Assembly (NCBI RefSeq): GCF_022014595.1
Contig: NZ_CP091740.1
Span: 2,034,200-2,098,199 of the forward strand
DNA length: 64,000 nucleotides
Origin: Solitalea lacus
Lineage (GTDB): Bacteria; Bacteroidota; Bacteroidia; Sphingobacteriales; Sphingobacteriaceae
Reading direction: 5' to 3'
Positions 8,635 to 17,380 of this stretch are shown here, piece after piece. Position 1 is the stretch's first letter, and each line of letters opens with the position of its first letter. The notes under the pieces are model-generated. The model ran no database searches. It saw only the letters and a list, made by a program, of their open reading frames with translations, and was not told the origin of the DNA. A program made the translations under genes and the position numbers.

Positions 8635-9129
8635 ATGCTAAGCAATAGAATGATTCCTATTAAAATGCTAGTCCTTCTAGGAATGGCGCTAGCATTTACA
8701 TTACCCTTAACAACCTCTTGTAGTGAGGACGATTCAAACCCGATTATTAATACCAGTATGTTCGATGTTAGTGGGGTTCTTAATGCTCAATCTGAAGTTC
8801 CGCCTGTTATCAGTGTTGCTACTGGGTCGCTATCAGGTACATATGATGGCGATATAAACTTGCTTACTTATTCCATTACTTGGAGTAATTTAACAGGTGC
8901 TGCCTCAGCAATGCACTTTCATGGACCGGCAGCCCCTGGTGTTAGTGCTTCTCCAACGTTAACTATTCAAGGTTTTCCTGCTGCTGCTGCAGGAAGTTAT
9001 TCTTCTCAAGCTACGCTAACTGAAGATCAGGAACGACAATTATTGGATGGAAATTGGTATTTAAACATTCATACACCAACTAATCCTAACGGGGAAATAA
9101 GAGGTCAGGTTCAAACGAATCTTAAATAA
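8635..9129 (+). CDS. CHRD-domain lipoprotein
   Basis: 164 aa. The N-terminal signal ends in a lipobox-like TTSC followed by SEDD, so it should be a lipoprotein. Residues about 41-160 form one CHRD domain: FDVSGVLNAQSEVPPV, GSLSGTYDGDINLLTYSITW, the conserved AMHFHGPAAPGVSA, and NWYLNIHTPTNPNGEIRGQV. CHRD domains occur in animal chordin and in many bacterial secreted proteins; their bacterial role is not settled. The gene stands alone between the orphan riboswitch and a terminator at 9139. A start five codons later (MIPIK) is possible. Whether the riboswitch controls it is doubtful, as CHRD proteins have no known link to thiamine. Confidence 0.88.
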   Translation: MLSNRMIPIKMLVLLGMALAFTLPLTTSCSEDDSNPIINTSMFDVSGVLNAQSEVPPVISVATGSLSGTYDGDINLLTYSITWSNLTGAASAMHFHGPAAPGVSASPTLTIQGFPAAAAGSYSSQATLTEDQERQLLDGNWYLNIHTPTNPNGEIRGQVQTNLK

Positions 9130-9138
9130 AAGTTAAAA

Positions 9139-9167
9139 GGGCTGCCTAAAATGGCAGTCCTTCATTT
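9139..9167 (+). terminator. Intrinsic terminator after the CHRD gene
   Basis: Stem GGGCTGCC / GGCAGTCC (one G-U pair) with loop TAAAAT, followed by TTCATTTT. Confidence 0.8.
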
Positions 9168-9504
9168 TACCAGCAATGCTGACTTTTAATATCCCCCGAG
9201 CTCTACTCATTGACACTTCTATTGCTATTTTAAATCATTTTAAGTTAAGCGTTTTTACCATCCAAATTATTTCCGGTAATCCTGATTTGTTAGGTAACAT
9301 CACCATGGTTTAAATCTCCATAAAAATGGCTGAAAAATATATTCAGAGCTGATTATGAAAATACCAACTGCCTTTTTCTCAAATTCCCTCTTAATCAATA
9401 ACTAATTTTCTTTTTAAATAATAGTTGTTAGCTAACTCCAAAGTGTCATAAATGCCCTTTGTATTCAACCATCTTTACTTATGTAGTCGGGACACAACCG
9501 AGAC
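9168..9504. other. Non-coding stretch before the conjugation block
   Basis: About 340 bp with no convincing frame. It probably carries the promoter for the small genes that open the conjugation block, but no clear consensus box was found. Confidence 0.4.
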
Positions 9505-9663
9505 ATGAAACTAAAAGTAAAAGATATGTTTAACGGAATTACTTGGGACGAATTTATAACTGGTTTGGGCCTTTTGGCAATCCTTTATTACATCATTGTA
9601 ACCATCGTTTATTACCGCACTGATATCAAGAACAACATAAAGAGAAGAATGAAAAGTACCTAG
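9505..9663 (+). CDS. 52-residue single-pass membrane protein at the start of the conjugation block
   Basis: ATG at 9505 to TAG at 9661. The product has a polar N-terminus (MKLKVKDMFNGITWDEF), one hydrophobic helix (LGLLAILYYIIVTIVYY) and a basic tail (KNNIKRRMKS), giving a likely N-out or N-in single-pass protein with strong positive-inside character. It lies upstream of the TraE gene where small unnamed genes are common in Bacteroidota conjugative elements. No family is recognised. The next small gene begins almost at its stop codon, suggesting co-translation. Confidence 0.6.
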   Translation: MKLKVKDMFNGITWDEFITGLGLLAILYYIIVTIVYYRTDIKNNIKRRMKST

Positions 9664-9700
9664 ACTAAATGGATGTGCAGGAGCGCAAAAGTTTTCAAGG

Positions 9701-9901
9701 TTGGATGAATTAGAAGAAGTGATAAGTGAGAGAGGAGAGAGCATCCTGGAAATGGCAGGCAAAAATGCTAGCGAAGCAGAGCTGATTGCTCAGTTAAAAG
9801 CGAAGCTGGTGAGCCATGAGGGGTTACATCTGCCTGCCTGCCAGGTTGTTATCATCAATTTTCTTAACAGAGAGTCCAGGAATTATGCGGAATGGTGCTG
9901 A
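9701..9901 (+). CDS. Small soluble conjugative-element protein, start unclear (possible frameshift)
   Basis: The readable part (LDELEEVISERGESIL... to ...SRNYAEWC) looks like a real protein: it is acidic and helical and ends in PACQVVIINFLNRESRNY. The only in-frame start is a TTG at 9701. An ATG at 9669 in the neighbouring frame gives MDVQERKSFQGWMN and then stops. One missing base near 9697 would join the two into a 77-residue protein. So either the gene carries a one-base deletion, or it uses a -1 shift, or the TTG. It lies directly after the 52-residue membrane protein and before the tra leader. Function unknown. Confidence 0.5.
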   Translation: MDELEEVISERGESILEMAGKNASEAELIAQLKAKLVSHEGLHLPACQVVIINFLNRESRNYAEWC

Positions 9902-10071
9902 GTGAAGAGGATTTAGAGTGCGGGGGATGCATCAGTCCGCTGAAAATTGCTTCTGGGAAAAGACAACACTAATATGTGTGGGTGGAGCGTGTAATGTGTT
10001 AAAAGTGTTGTTAAGTGTGTTTGGATGGGTTTAATTAGTGGAGAGAGCATGACAAACACCACGGAAGTCCT

Positions 10072-10133
10072 TCAAAGACCTTCCCGCAACCAGCGGGAAG
10101 GCCGGCCGAAGGAGCTTAGTCTTTGACTTTTTT
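10072..10133 (+). promoter_or_regulatory. Large structured leader/attenuator-like hairpin just before traE
   Basis: Outer stem TCAAAGAC (10072-10079) with GTCTTTGA (10119-10126), followed at once by CTTTTTT. Inside is a second perfect stem CCTTCCCGC / GCGGGAAGG (10079-10101) and a GGCCGGCC palindrome. The T-run ends 12 bp before the traE ATG, so this hairpin would either end transcription before the tra operon or need to be opened for expression. It is the GC-richest spot in the region. Confidence 0.65.
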
Positions 10134-10145
10134 AAAAATAGTTAG

Positions 10146-10484
10146 ATGAAAACAGTAAGAAATGGATTTAAAAAGTTTTCGGGTAGAAAACTATCGGCCT
10201 TTGCAACTTGTGTGGCCCTGGCACTGATTAGCTTACACACCTATGGACAAAATGGGAATGCCGGAATTGAAGAGGCCAACCAGCAAGTGCGAAGTTATTT
10301 TGATTCGGGAACCAACCTGATGTATGCAATAGGTGCCATCCTTGGTTTGATAGGCGCTGTAAAGGTCTATCAGAAATGGAATGCCGGCGATCCCGATACG
10401 GGCAAGGTGGCGGCAGCCTGGTTTGGCAGCTGTGTGTTCCTTGTAGTGGTCACCACAGTAATCAAATCTTTCTTTGGCATTTAG
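10146..10484 (+). CDS. traE: Conjugative transposon protein TraE (DUF4134)
   Basis: 112 aa. The signal-like N-terminus (ATCVALALISLHTYGQ) is followed by a short polar stretch and two membrane helices (about residues 58-75 and 92-108) around the loop KVYQKWNAGDPDTGKVAAAW, which is the strongly conserved part of the TraE family. It is a small pilin-like or channel subunit of the Bacteroidota type IV secretion system. It is the first recognisable gene of the tra operon and is preceded 12 bp upstream by a strong hairpin. A 152-bp gap with an imperfect hairpin (AAAGGTGCAACATG...) separates it from traF, unusual for this operon. Confidence 0.9.
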   Translation: MKTVRNGFKKFSGRKLSAFATCVALALISLHTYGQNGNAGIEEANQQVRSYFDSGTNLMYAIGAILGLIGAVKVYQKWNAGDPDTGKVAAAWFGSCVFLVVVTTVIKSFFGI

Positions 10485-10636
10485 AGGATCTATGCTGAGG
10501 TTGTTTCTGGAAAAGCTATAGCTACCTGATCTATAAATAATCTGAAATTATCGCATTACTTAGACAAAAGGTGCAACATGTTGTGCCTTTACTTGTCCGG
10601 AAAAGCGATTGAACAGTACTTGAAGAACATCTACAA

Positions 10637-10954
10637 ATGAATAACAGTATCTATCAAATCAATAAAGGCATTAATAAAAGTGTTGAATTTAAGGGACTAA
10701 GAGCGCAATACATTTGGTATCTGGGTGCAGGCCTGGTGTTGCTCTTAATCCTGTTTGTCATTCTTTATATCATTGGTGTTAATTCATTTGTCTGTATTGG
10801 GATAGTCATGCTTCTAGGTACGCTATTGATTTTCAATGTATACTCATTAAGCAATAAGTACGGAGAACATGGAATGATGAAAGCGCTAGCCAAGCGTAGT
10901 TTGCCTAAAGTGATAAAGGTGCAATCCCGAATTTTTCTAAAAAGAACAAATTAA
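10637..10954 (+). CDS. traF: Conjugative transposon protein TraF (DUF4133)
   Basis: 105 aa. The N-terminal motif YQINKGINKSVEFKGLRAQY is the TraF signature, followed by two membrane helices (about residues 29-48 and 53-71) and a C-terminal stretch KYGEHGMMKALAKRSLPK typical of VirB3-like proteins. It should be an inner-membrane subunit of the mating-pair channel that works with the TraG ATPase. It ends 21 bp before the likely traG start and is clearly co-transcribed with it. Confidence 0.9.
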   Translation: MNNSIYQINKGINKSVEFKGLRAQYIWYLGAGLVLLLILFVILYIIGVNSFVCIGIVMLLGTLLIFNVYSLSNKYGEHGMMKALAKRSLPKVIKVQSRIFLKRTN

Positions 10955-10975
10955 CAGCAAGGTAAATAGGTGGGT

Positions 10976-13453
10976 ATGGAAAAGCAGATGAGTGATATTT
11001 TACCGATAATGGATGTGGAACATGATTGTATCGTTTCAAGGCAAGGAGACATTACTGTGGTGTATCAGGCAGAATTGCCTGAATTGTTTACCCTGTCAGA
11101 TAAAGAATATGAGGCCTTTCACCAGACATGGATCAGAGCACTAAAAGTGCTGCCCAAATTCTCTGTATTCCATAAGCAAGACTGGTTCATTGAAAGTCGT
11201 TATGCTGCAGATTTTGAAAAAAGGGAATCAAGCTTTCTGACCCATAGCAGCGAACGTTTTTTTAACGAGCGGCCTTACCTCAAGCACATATGCTATTTGC
11301 TGCTTACCAAGAAGCCCGAGGGCAGAAAGCTGAGTTCATCGCTTTTTTCCAACCTGTTGCGGCGATCCTTTGTTCCGCCACAAACCATAAATCAGCAATT
11401 TTTACATGACTTTCTGGATACAGCTAGTCAATTTGCGAGGATTCTTGAAGACAGCGGTTTTGTAAAATTAACCCGCCAAAAGGAGAAAGACCTTGTGGGG
11501 GCATCAAAAACGATGGGATTGATTGAACGTTATTACTCACTTTCTGAGCATACAACTCCTCCGCTGCTTAAAGACATTAGCTTTGATCGGGAATTAAAAA
11601 TCGGCAATCAATATTGCCAGCTGTTTACCCTTGCAGAACCGACTGAATTACCAGCTCTGTGTGGAGCGCGAATCAATTATGATCGTTATTCTACCGACAG
11701 AACGAAGTTCAGTGTGGGTTTTACTGCTTCACTAGGGCAACTGCTTTCCTGTAATCATATATATAATCAGTATATTTTTATTGAGGACAGCGTCCAGACA
11801 CTGAAGAAATTTGAAAACAAGCGGCTGCGATTGCAGTCATTGTCCGCCTATTCACGAGAAAATGCGATCGCACGAGATGCGACCAATGAGTTTTTGAATG
11901 AGGCTATCCGTTATCAGCGATTACCTGTTAAAGCGCATTTTAATGTACTGGTCTGGACGGATCAGCAATCAATGCTGAAGGAACTGAAAAATAAAGTCAT
12001 TTCAGCCCTGGCAGAAATGGAGGCCACTGCAAAGTTAGAAACTGCAGGTGCTCCGCAAATCTTCTGGGCAGGTATTCCCGGCAATGCAGCTGATTTTCCA
12101 ATGAACGATACGTTTGATACGTTTTGTGAACAAGCGAGTTGTTTCCTGAATTTGGAGACCAGTTACCGCTCCTCTTTAAGCCCATTCGGAATTCGTTTAG
12201 GGGACCGGCTTTCTGGTTATCCGCTACATGTGGATATCAGTGATGAACCCATCAAGCGGGGATACTGTACCAATCGTAATAAATTCATATTGGGGCCTAG
12301 TGGCAGTGGTAAATCTTTTTTTACCAATCACATGGTTAGATCCTATTACGAACAGGGAACACACGTAGTACTGGTAGATGTGGGACATAGCTACAAAGGG
12401 CTGTGCGATATGGTTGGAGGCTATTATTTCACTTACGATGAAAAGCATCCGATCTGTTTTAATCCTTTTTACATCGGCGAGGGTGATCTGTTGGATACCG
12501 AAAAAAGGGAAAGCATTAAAACCCTGCTACTGGCATTATGGAAAAAGGATGACGAAACATTTAATCGTAGCGAATACGTGGCGCTATCTAATGCACTTAG
12601 GCTCTATTATGAAAAGCTTGCATCGGATTCTTCTATATTTCCCGGCTTTAATAGTTTTTACAAGTACCTGCGGGATGAGTTTACGTTGGTTCTTGCTAAT
12701 GACAATGTGAAGGAAAAAGATTTTGATATCAATAACTTCCTGTATGTGCTCAGACCTTATTATAAAGGTGGAGAGTTTGACTACCTGCTCAACGCTACAG
12801 AGAATCTTGATCTCCTCAAGGAGCGATTTATTGTATTTGAATTGGATAACATCAAAGACCATCCTATTCTTTTCCCCGTGGTTACCATCATCATCATGGA
12901 GGTCTTTATCAGTAAGATGCGTAAGCTAAAGGGCATCCGTAAAATGATTTTGATAGAAGAAGCCTGGAAGGCCATTGCCAAGGAAGGTATGGCTGAGTAT
13001 ATCAAATACGTCTTTAAAACCGTTCGCAAGTTCTTTGGCGAAGCGATAGTGGTTACCCAGGAAATTGAGGATGTAATCACCAGCCCCATAGTAAAGCAGG
13101 CTATCATCAATAATGCCGATTGTAAGATTCTTTTGGATCAGTCCAAGTACCAAAACAAGTTCGATCAGATACAAGAGCTCCTGGGACTAACCGAAAAGGA
13201 AAAAGCCTTGGTGTTATCGGTCAATAGAGCAAACGACCCTGACCGAAAATATAAAGAAGTTTTTATCTCTCTTGGAGGGATGTATTCCAAGGTTTACCGT
13301 ACGGAAGTATCACCGGAAGAATACTTTGTTTATACAACAGAAGAAACAGAAAAGCTGAAAGTGCAGGAATATGCACGTAAATATGGCAGCATTGCCAAAG
13401 GAGTAGCAACCCTGGTGAGGGATTTGGGGATGGATAATCACAAAAAGGAGTAA
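10976..13453 (+). CDS. traG: Conjugation ATPase TraG (VirB4-like)
   Basis: 825 aa from the ATG at 10976; a GTG two codons earlier is an alternative. The N-terminal third is the VirB4 membrane-docking part. Walker A GPSGSGKS lies at residues 440-447, followed by FTNHMVRSYYEQGTHVVLVDVGHSYKG; Walker B is in IRKMILIEEAWKAI, and the conserved IVVTQEIEDV and NADCKILL stretches follow. The length matches other Bacteroidota TraG proteins. It should be a hexameric ATPase at the cytoplasmic face powering pilus assembly and DNA transfer. It is followed after 3 bp by the first TraI-like gene. In Bacteroides naming TraG is VirB4-like, not the VirD4 coupling protein. Confidence 0.94.
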   Translation: MEKQMSDILPIMDVEHDCIVSRQGDITVVYQAELPELFTLSDKEYEAFHQTWIRALKVLPKFSVFHKQDWFIESRYAADFEKRESSFLTHSSERFFNERPYLKHICYLLLTKKPEGRKLSSSLFSNLLRRSFVPPQTINQQFLHDFLDTASQFARILEDSGFVKLTRQKEKDLVGASKTMGLIERYYSLSEHTTPPLLKDISFDRELKIGNQYCQLFTLAEPTELPALCGARINYDRYSTDRTKFSVGFTASLGQLLSCNHIYNQYIFIEDSVQTLKKFENKRLRLQSLSAYSRENAIARDATNEFLNEAIRYQRLPVKAHFNVLVWTDQQSMLKELKNKVISALAEMEATAKLETAGAPQIFWAGIPGNAADFPMNDTFDTFCEQASCFLNLETSYRSSLSPFGIRLGDRLSGYPLHVDISDEPIKRGYCTNRNKFILGPSGSGKSFFTNHMVRSYYEQGTHVVLVDVGHSYKGLCDMVGGYYFTYDEKHPICFNPFYIGEGDLLDTEKRESIKTLLLALWKKDDETFNRSEYVALSNALRLYYEKLASDSSIFPGFNSFYKYLRDEFTLVLANDNVKEKDFDINNFLYVLRPYYKGGEFDYLLNATENLDLLKERFIVFELDNIKDHPILFPVVTIIIMEVFISKMRKLKGIRKMILIEEAWKAIAKEGMAEYIKYVFKTVRKFFGEAIVVTQEIEDVITSPIVKQAIINNADCKILLDQSKYQNKFDQIQELLGLTEKEKALVLSVNRANDPDRKYKEVFISLGGMYSKVYRTEVSPEEYFVYTTEETEKLKVQEYARKYGSIAKGVATLVRDLGMDNHKKE

Positions 13454-13456
13454 ACC

Positions 13457-14146
13457 ATGAAGACGATTCGTAAAATAGTTACCATCATGTTTTGCTTTAC
13501 GCTTACACTGATGCCTGTCAAAGAATTGAATGCCACGGTTCCTGCAGGAATACTTGAAGTGATAAAAGCTGGCGTTATAAAGGTGATCAAGGCTGTTGAT
13601 CTGCGGATTCAGCGGTTGCAGAACAAAACTATCTGGTTGCAAAATGCACAGAAAACAATTGAGAACGCAATGGCTAAGCTTAAGCTACAGGAGATTACCG
13701 ACTGGACTGAAAAGCAGAAAGTACTTTATCAGGAGTATTTTGAAGAACTACACAAGGTTAAAACCATCATTACCTATTACCAAAAAGTAAGGGCCATCTC
13801 AGAAAAACAGGCCCGGCTTCTGTCCGCCTATCAAAAGGCATGGAACCTTTTGAAAAACGACACACATTTCACTCCGGAAGAACTGCATGTTATGTCAAAA
13901 GTGTATGGTGGAATGCTCAAGGAAAGTGCAAAAAACATCGACCTGTTGCTCATGCTCGTTAGTTCTTTTCAAACTCAGATGAGTGATGCCAAACGCCTTG
14001 AACTCATTAACCAGGCTGACAAACAGATAGAGGCCGTGTTTTATGATCTTGTAAAATTCAACCGTCAGAATATTCGCTTGAGTTTAATGAGGGCCAAAGA
14101 GCAGCAAGACATTGAAGCTATCAAACGATTTTATGAACTGCTTTAA
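13457..14146 (+). CDS. TraI-like conjugation protein, first of three paralogues
   Basis: 229 aa with a signal peptide (about residues 1-26, IVTIMFCFTLTLMPVKELNA) and an almost all-helical mature part with long coiled-coil stretches (LRIQRLQNKTIWLQNAQKTIENAMAK). It occupies the traI position after traG. Its C-terminal pattern SDAKRLELINQADKQIEAV...IKRFYEL recurs in the next two genes. It is probably a periplasmic VirB5-like or scaffold component. The triplication is discussed under findings. Confidence 0.7.
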   Translation: MKTIRKIVTIMFCFTLTLMPVKELNATVPAGILEVIKAGVIKVIKAVDLRIQRLQNKTIWLQNAQKTIENAMAKLKLQEITDWTEKQKVLYQEYFEELHKVKTIITYYQKVRAISEKQARLLSAYQKAWNLLKNDTHFTPEELHVMSKVYGGMLKESAKNIDLLLMLVSSFQTQMSDAKRLELINQADKQIEAVFYDLVKFNRQNIRLSLMRAKEQQDIEAIKRFYELL

Positions 14147-14155
14147 AAGTCGATA

Positions 14156-14806
14156 ATGAAAACTCTTTACATTCTATTAATACTATTAATGTGGGCAGTA
14201 GGAATTAAAGCACAAACCTTTGATGAATGGTTCCGCCAAAAGAAAACGCAGAGGAAGTACCTTTTGCAGCAAATTTCCGCCTTAAAAGTTTACGCCAACT
14301 ACCTTGACGAAGGATACAAGATTGCTAAAGAAGGGCTGGGATTGATTGAGCAATTTAAAAATGGAGAATTGGGTTTGCACACCCGGTACTTTAACGCTTT
14401 GAAAAATGTAAATCCGGTTATCAGAAATCTACCTATAGTTAAAGAAGCAATCCTAATTCATTTTAGCACTCAGCAGATCGTTACTGAGACGGAAGAACAA
14501 CTTAAGCGCAATAAGACATTTGATTTAAACGAGCGGAAATACTTGCAGCTAGTTTTTCAGAGAATTGATCAAGGAAATAAAAGATTGGTGGACGAGCTTT
14601 TCGAGGTGTTGGAAGATGGGAAACTGGAGATGACGGACGATGAACGACTAAACAGGATTAACAAAATGCATCAGCAACTAACACAAGTTAATGTCTTTGC
14701 TGTGCAATTCTGCCAAGATGCTTTAATCCTTGAAAAGAATAAAGAGCGAGAACAAAAGGATCTGAAAACCAGGATGAACCTCCTCAATACAGATAAGGAT
14801 CAATGA
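14156..14806 (+). CDS. TraI-like conjugation protein, second paralogue
   Basis: 216 aa. A short signal (ILLILLMWAVGIKAQ) is followed by a helical protein with the same layout as its neighbours: a DEGYKIAKEGLGLIEQFKNG segment (compare KGYKVVSTGYNTIKDLSEG in the third copy) and the C-terminal MTDDERLNRINKMHQQL. The tail is charged (KNKEREQKDLKTRM) and lacks the FYEL/LYGL end of the other two. It starts 9 bp after the first copy. Exported periplasmic component of the transfer machinery by position; exact role unknown. Confidence 0.65.
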   Translation: MKTLYILLILLMWAVGIKAQTFDEWFRQKKTQRKYLLQQISALKVYANYLDEGYKIAKEGLGLIEQFKNGELGLHTRYFNALKNVNPVIRNLPIVKEAILIHFSTQQIVTETEEQLKRNKTFDLNERKYLQLVFQRIDQGNKRLVDELFEVLEDGKLEMTDDERLNRINKMHQQLTQVNVFAVQFCQDALILEKNKEREQKDLKTRMNLLNTDKDQ

Positions 14807-15469
14807 ATGATTTTAAACCGGTTTATGATGAAAGGATTTGTTATAAGTGGTGTGATGACCATCCTGATTTGCTTTAACACAATGAGTGTGAAAGCTCAAC
14901 AATATGAGATTGAACAACTGCTGTTGAATGTTGAAAAGCTTAGTCAATTCAAGCAAATATTGGAGGACATGCAGAAGGGCTACAAAGTTGTAAGTACGGG
15001 TTACAATACTATTAAAGATTTGTCGGAAGGAAATTTCAGTCTTCACAAAACCTTTCTTGACGGTCTTTTGGAGGTTAGCCCAACTGTCAAAAATTATAAA
15101 CGAATTGCAGAAATCATCACCATGCAAAGGGGCTTGGTTCGGGAATATAAATCGGCATTTAACCGTTTCAATGCTAGCGGGAGCTTTACCCCTGGAGAGT
15201 TGAATTATATGTTTCATGTATACGAAAGACTATTGGATAATATTAAAAATGATTTGGAAAGTCTTTTGATGATTGTTACTGCCGGTAAGCTCAGAATGAG
15301 TGATGATGAACGTTTAAAGGCCATCGACGATTTGTTTCTGAGTCTTCAGGAGAAAGTGAGTTTCCTTCGGAATTTCAATAACAGCTCCACGTTGCTTTCT
15401 TTAGCTCGCTTGAAAGAGCGCCGTAATCTCAATGCCATTCAAGAGTTATACGGCCTCATATCTCCATGA
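14807..15469 (+). CDS. TraI-like conjugation protein, third paralogue
   Basis: 220 aa; starts immediately after the stop of the second copy, with a possible later start at MMKGF (14825). The signal peptide (FVISGVMTILICFNTMSVKAQ) is followed by the shared helical layout: IEQLLLNVEKLSQFKQILED, KGYKVVSTGYNTIKDLSEGN, and MSDDERLKAIDDLFLSLQEK close to the end, then LARLKERRNLNAIQELYGL. The 3' end is followed by traJ, whose frame is open already from 15432, but the likely traJ start is at 15537. Probably co-translated with copy two. Confidence 0.65.
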   Translation: MILNRFMMKGFVISGVMTILICFNTMSVKAQQYEIEQLLLNVEKLSQFKQILEDMQKGYKVVSTGYNTIKDLSEGNFSLHKTFLDGLLEVSPTVKNYKRIAEIITMQRGLVREYKSAFNRFNASGSFTPGELNYMFHVYERLLDNIKNDLESLLMIVTAGKLRMSDDERLKAIDDLFLSLQEKVSFLRNFNNSSTLLSLARLKERRNLNAIQELYGLISP

Positions 15470-15536
15470 TTATGGCTTGTATTCTAAGATTAGAATGAAT
15501 GAGATAAGTGTGATTGAAAATTTAATCTGTAGATCA

Positions 15537-16748
15537 ATGAGAATAAGCAGAATAATTGTGCTAATTGTAATCCAGACCTTGTTAATTCCCTCATTAGGTC
15601 ATGGGCAGACCATTACGGATGAAATGAGCAGCTTGCACCAGGTGCTTGAACGGTTGTATGAAGAAATGATGCCCTTGTATAGCAAGCTAACAGGTGTTGG
15701 ACAAGGTATTGCCGGTATTGCGGCGACCTGGTACATCGCTTCCCGTGTTTGGCGGCATTTAGCCAATGCTGAGCCCATAGATTTTTACCCACTGTTTCGC
15801 CCTTTTGTTTTGGGCTTCTGCATTATGCTATTCCCTTCGGTACTGGCATTAATTAACGGAGTGATGCACCCGGTAGTAAGGGCAACTTCTACGATGGTGG
15901 ATGACTCGGATAAAGCCATTCGGGTATTGCTTGAGCATAAGGAAGCTGCAATAAAAAAGACTCGGGCATGGCAAATGTACGTTGGGGAATCGGGAGCTGG
16001 CAACAGAGACGAGTGGTATAAATACACTTATGATAACGCTGATCCTGGAGAAGAAGGAGTGTTGGATGGCCTGGGAAATGATCTTCGGTTTGTCAGTGCA
16101 AAACTATCTTATAGCTTTCGTAATTCTGTAAAGGAATGGATGAGTGAGATACTGGCTGTTTTGTTTGAAGCAGCAGCGCTTTGCATCAATACACTTAGAA
16201 CCTTCCAACTAATTGTGCTTTCTATTTTAGGCCCTCTTGTTTTTGGTTTGGCCGTCTTTGACGGGTTTCAGCATACCTTGACCGTATGGCTGGCGCGTTA
16301 CATTAATATCTATTTGTGGCTACCTGTGGCCAACATCTTTGGCAGCATCATTGGGAAAATTCAGGAAAACATGTTGAAGATTGATATCACTCAGGTGGAA
16401 GAATATGGAGACACGTTTTTCAGTGCTTCGGATGGCGCTTATCTAGTATTCATGATAGTCGGCATCATCGGATATTTTACGGTGCCATCGGTTGCCAATT
16501 ACATTGTTCATGCTGGTGGAGGAGGAGGGTTGACTCAAAAAGTAACAAGTATGCTCGGAAGTTCATCACGGACAACCGTAGCGGCTGCCTCAGCCGGTGC
16601 TGGTATGGTGGCTGATGTTATGGGCAATGCTGCGGGGAAAATCAGAAACAGTATGTCTACTAGCGGAACCAGTTCAGGTTATTTCAATGAAGGCAATAGT
16701 AGCAATAATCCTTCGGGATATATGAATGACAAACTATCGGGCAAGTAA
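15537..16748 (+). CDS. traJ: Conjugative transposon protein TraJ (VirB6-like)
   Basis: 403 aa from the ATG at 15537, chosen because it opens directly into a signal sequence (RISRIIVLIVIQTLLIPSLGHGQ); an ATG at 15495 would add 14 residues. A periplasmic stretch with LHQVLERLYEEMMPLYSKL is followed by at least five membrane segments, including FRPFVLGFCIMLFPSVLALI, LIVLSILGPLVFGLAVFDGF and YLVFMIVGIIGYFTV. The family marker DGFQHTLTVWLARYINIYLWLPVANIF is present. A Gly/Ser/Asn-rich tail ends the protein. It is the polytopic inner-membrane channel core of the mating apparatus. Confidence 0.9.
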   Translation: MRISRIIVLIVIQTLLIPSLGHGQTITDEMSSLHQVLERLYEEMMPLYSKLTGVGQGIAGIAATWYIASRVWRHLANAEPIDFYPLFRPFVLGFCIMLFPSVLALINGVMHPVVRATSTMVDDSDKAIRVLLEHKEAAIKKTRAWQMYVGESGAGNRDEWYKYTYDNADPGEEGVLDGLGNDLRFVSAKLSYSFRNSVKEWMSEILAVLFEAAALCINTLRTFQLIVLSILGPLVFGLAVFDGFQHTLTVWLARYINIYLWLPVANIFGSIIGKIQENMLKIDITQVEEYGDTFFSASDGAYLVFMIVGIIGYFTVPSVANYIVHAGGGGGLTQKVTSMLGSSSRTTVAAASAGAGMVADVMGNAAGKIRNSMSTSGTSSGYFNEGNSSNNPSGYMNDKLSGK

Positions 16749-16759
16749 AATCTAAGGGT

Positions 16760-17377
16760 ATGTTCAAGCAAATGAAAAACATTGATACCGCTTTTCGTTA
16801 TGTGCGGGGATTTACAATAGTGGTTGTCACCACAAGTATGCTACTTAGCGGATTTGCATTATATAAAAGCTTCCATCTGGTAACTCAAATGCAAAATAAG
16901 GTCTACATCCTTGCTAACGGAAAAGCTTTGGAGGCATATGCTAATGATCGGAAAGATAATGTTGAAGTGGAAGCAAGGGATCATGTAAAGACTTTTCATC
17001 AGCTTTTCTTTACACTTGATCCGGATGATAAAGTCATCCAGACGGGTATAACAAAAGCACTTTATATGGCCGACATCTCCGCAAAACGTGCCTATGATAA
17101 CCTGAAAGAACAAGGATTCTTTGCAACCTTGATTGCTTCAAATATCAGTCAGGAGCTTAGGGTTGACAGCATTAAAATTGAAGTAGGCAATTACCCGTAT
17201 CGATTTCGTTGTTATGCTGTTCAGCGAATCATTCGCCCAACCAGTATTGTTTTACGTAACCTGATTACCGAAGGGTTTCTTAGGAATGTTGCCCGATCGG
17301 ATAACAATCCACACGGCTTTTTGATTGAACGATGGGAGACCATCGAAAACAGGGATTTGAAAACTGAAAACCGGTAA
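16760..17377 (+). CDS. traK: Conjugative transposon protein TraK (VirB8-like)
   Basis: 205 aa. The family start FKQMKNIDTAFRYVRGFT leads into one membrane helix (about residues 17-33) and a periplasmic domain with GKALEAYANDRKDNVEVEARDHV, FHQLFFTLDPDDK and YDNLKEQGFFATLIASNISQE. The conserved C-terminal ITEGFLRNVARSDNNPHGFLIERWE identifies TraK. VirB8-like proteins dimerise in the periplasm and scaffold the channel. It starts 11 bp after traJ and ends 3 bp before the next gene. Confidence 0.92.
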   Translation: MFKQMKNIDTAFRYVRGFTIVVVTTSMLLSGFALYKSFHLVTQMQNKVYILANGKALEAYANDRKDNVEVEARDHVKTFHQLFFTLDPDDKVIQTGITKALYMADISAKRAYDNLKEQGFFATLIASNISQELRVDSIKIEVGNYPYRFRCYAVQRIIRPTSIVLRNLITEGFLRNVARSDNNPHGFLIERWETIENRDLKTENR

Positions 17378-17380
17378 GCA

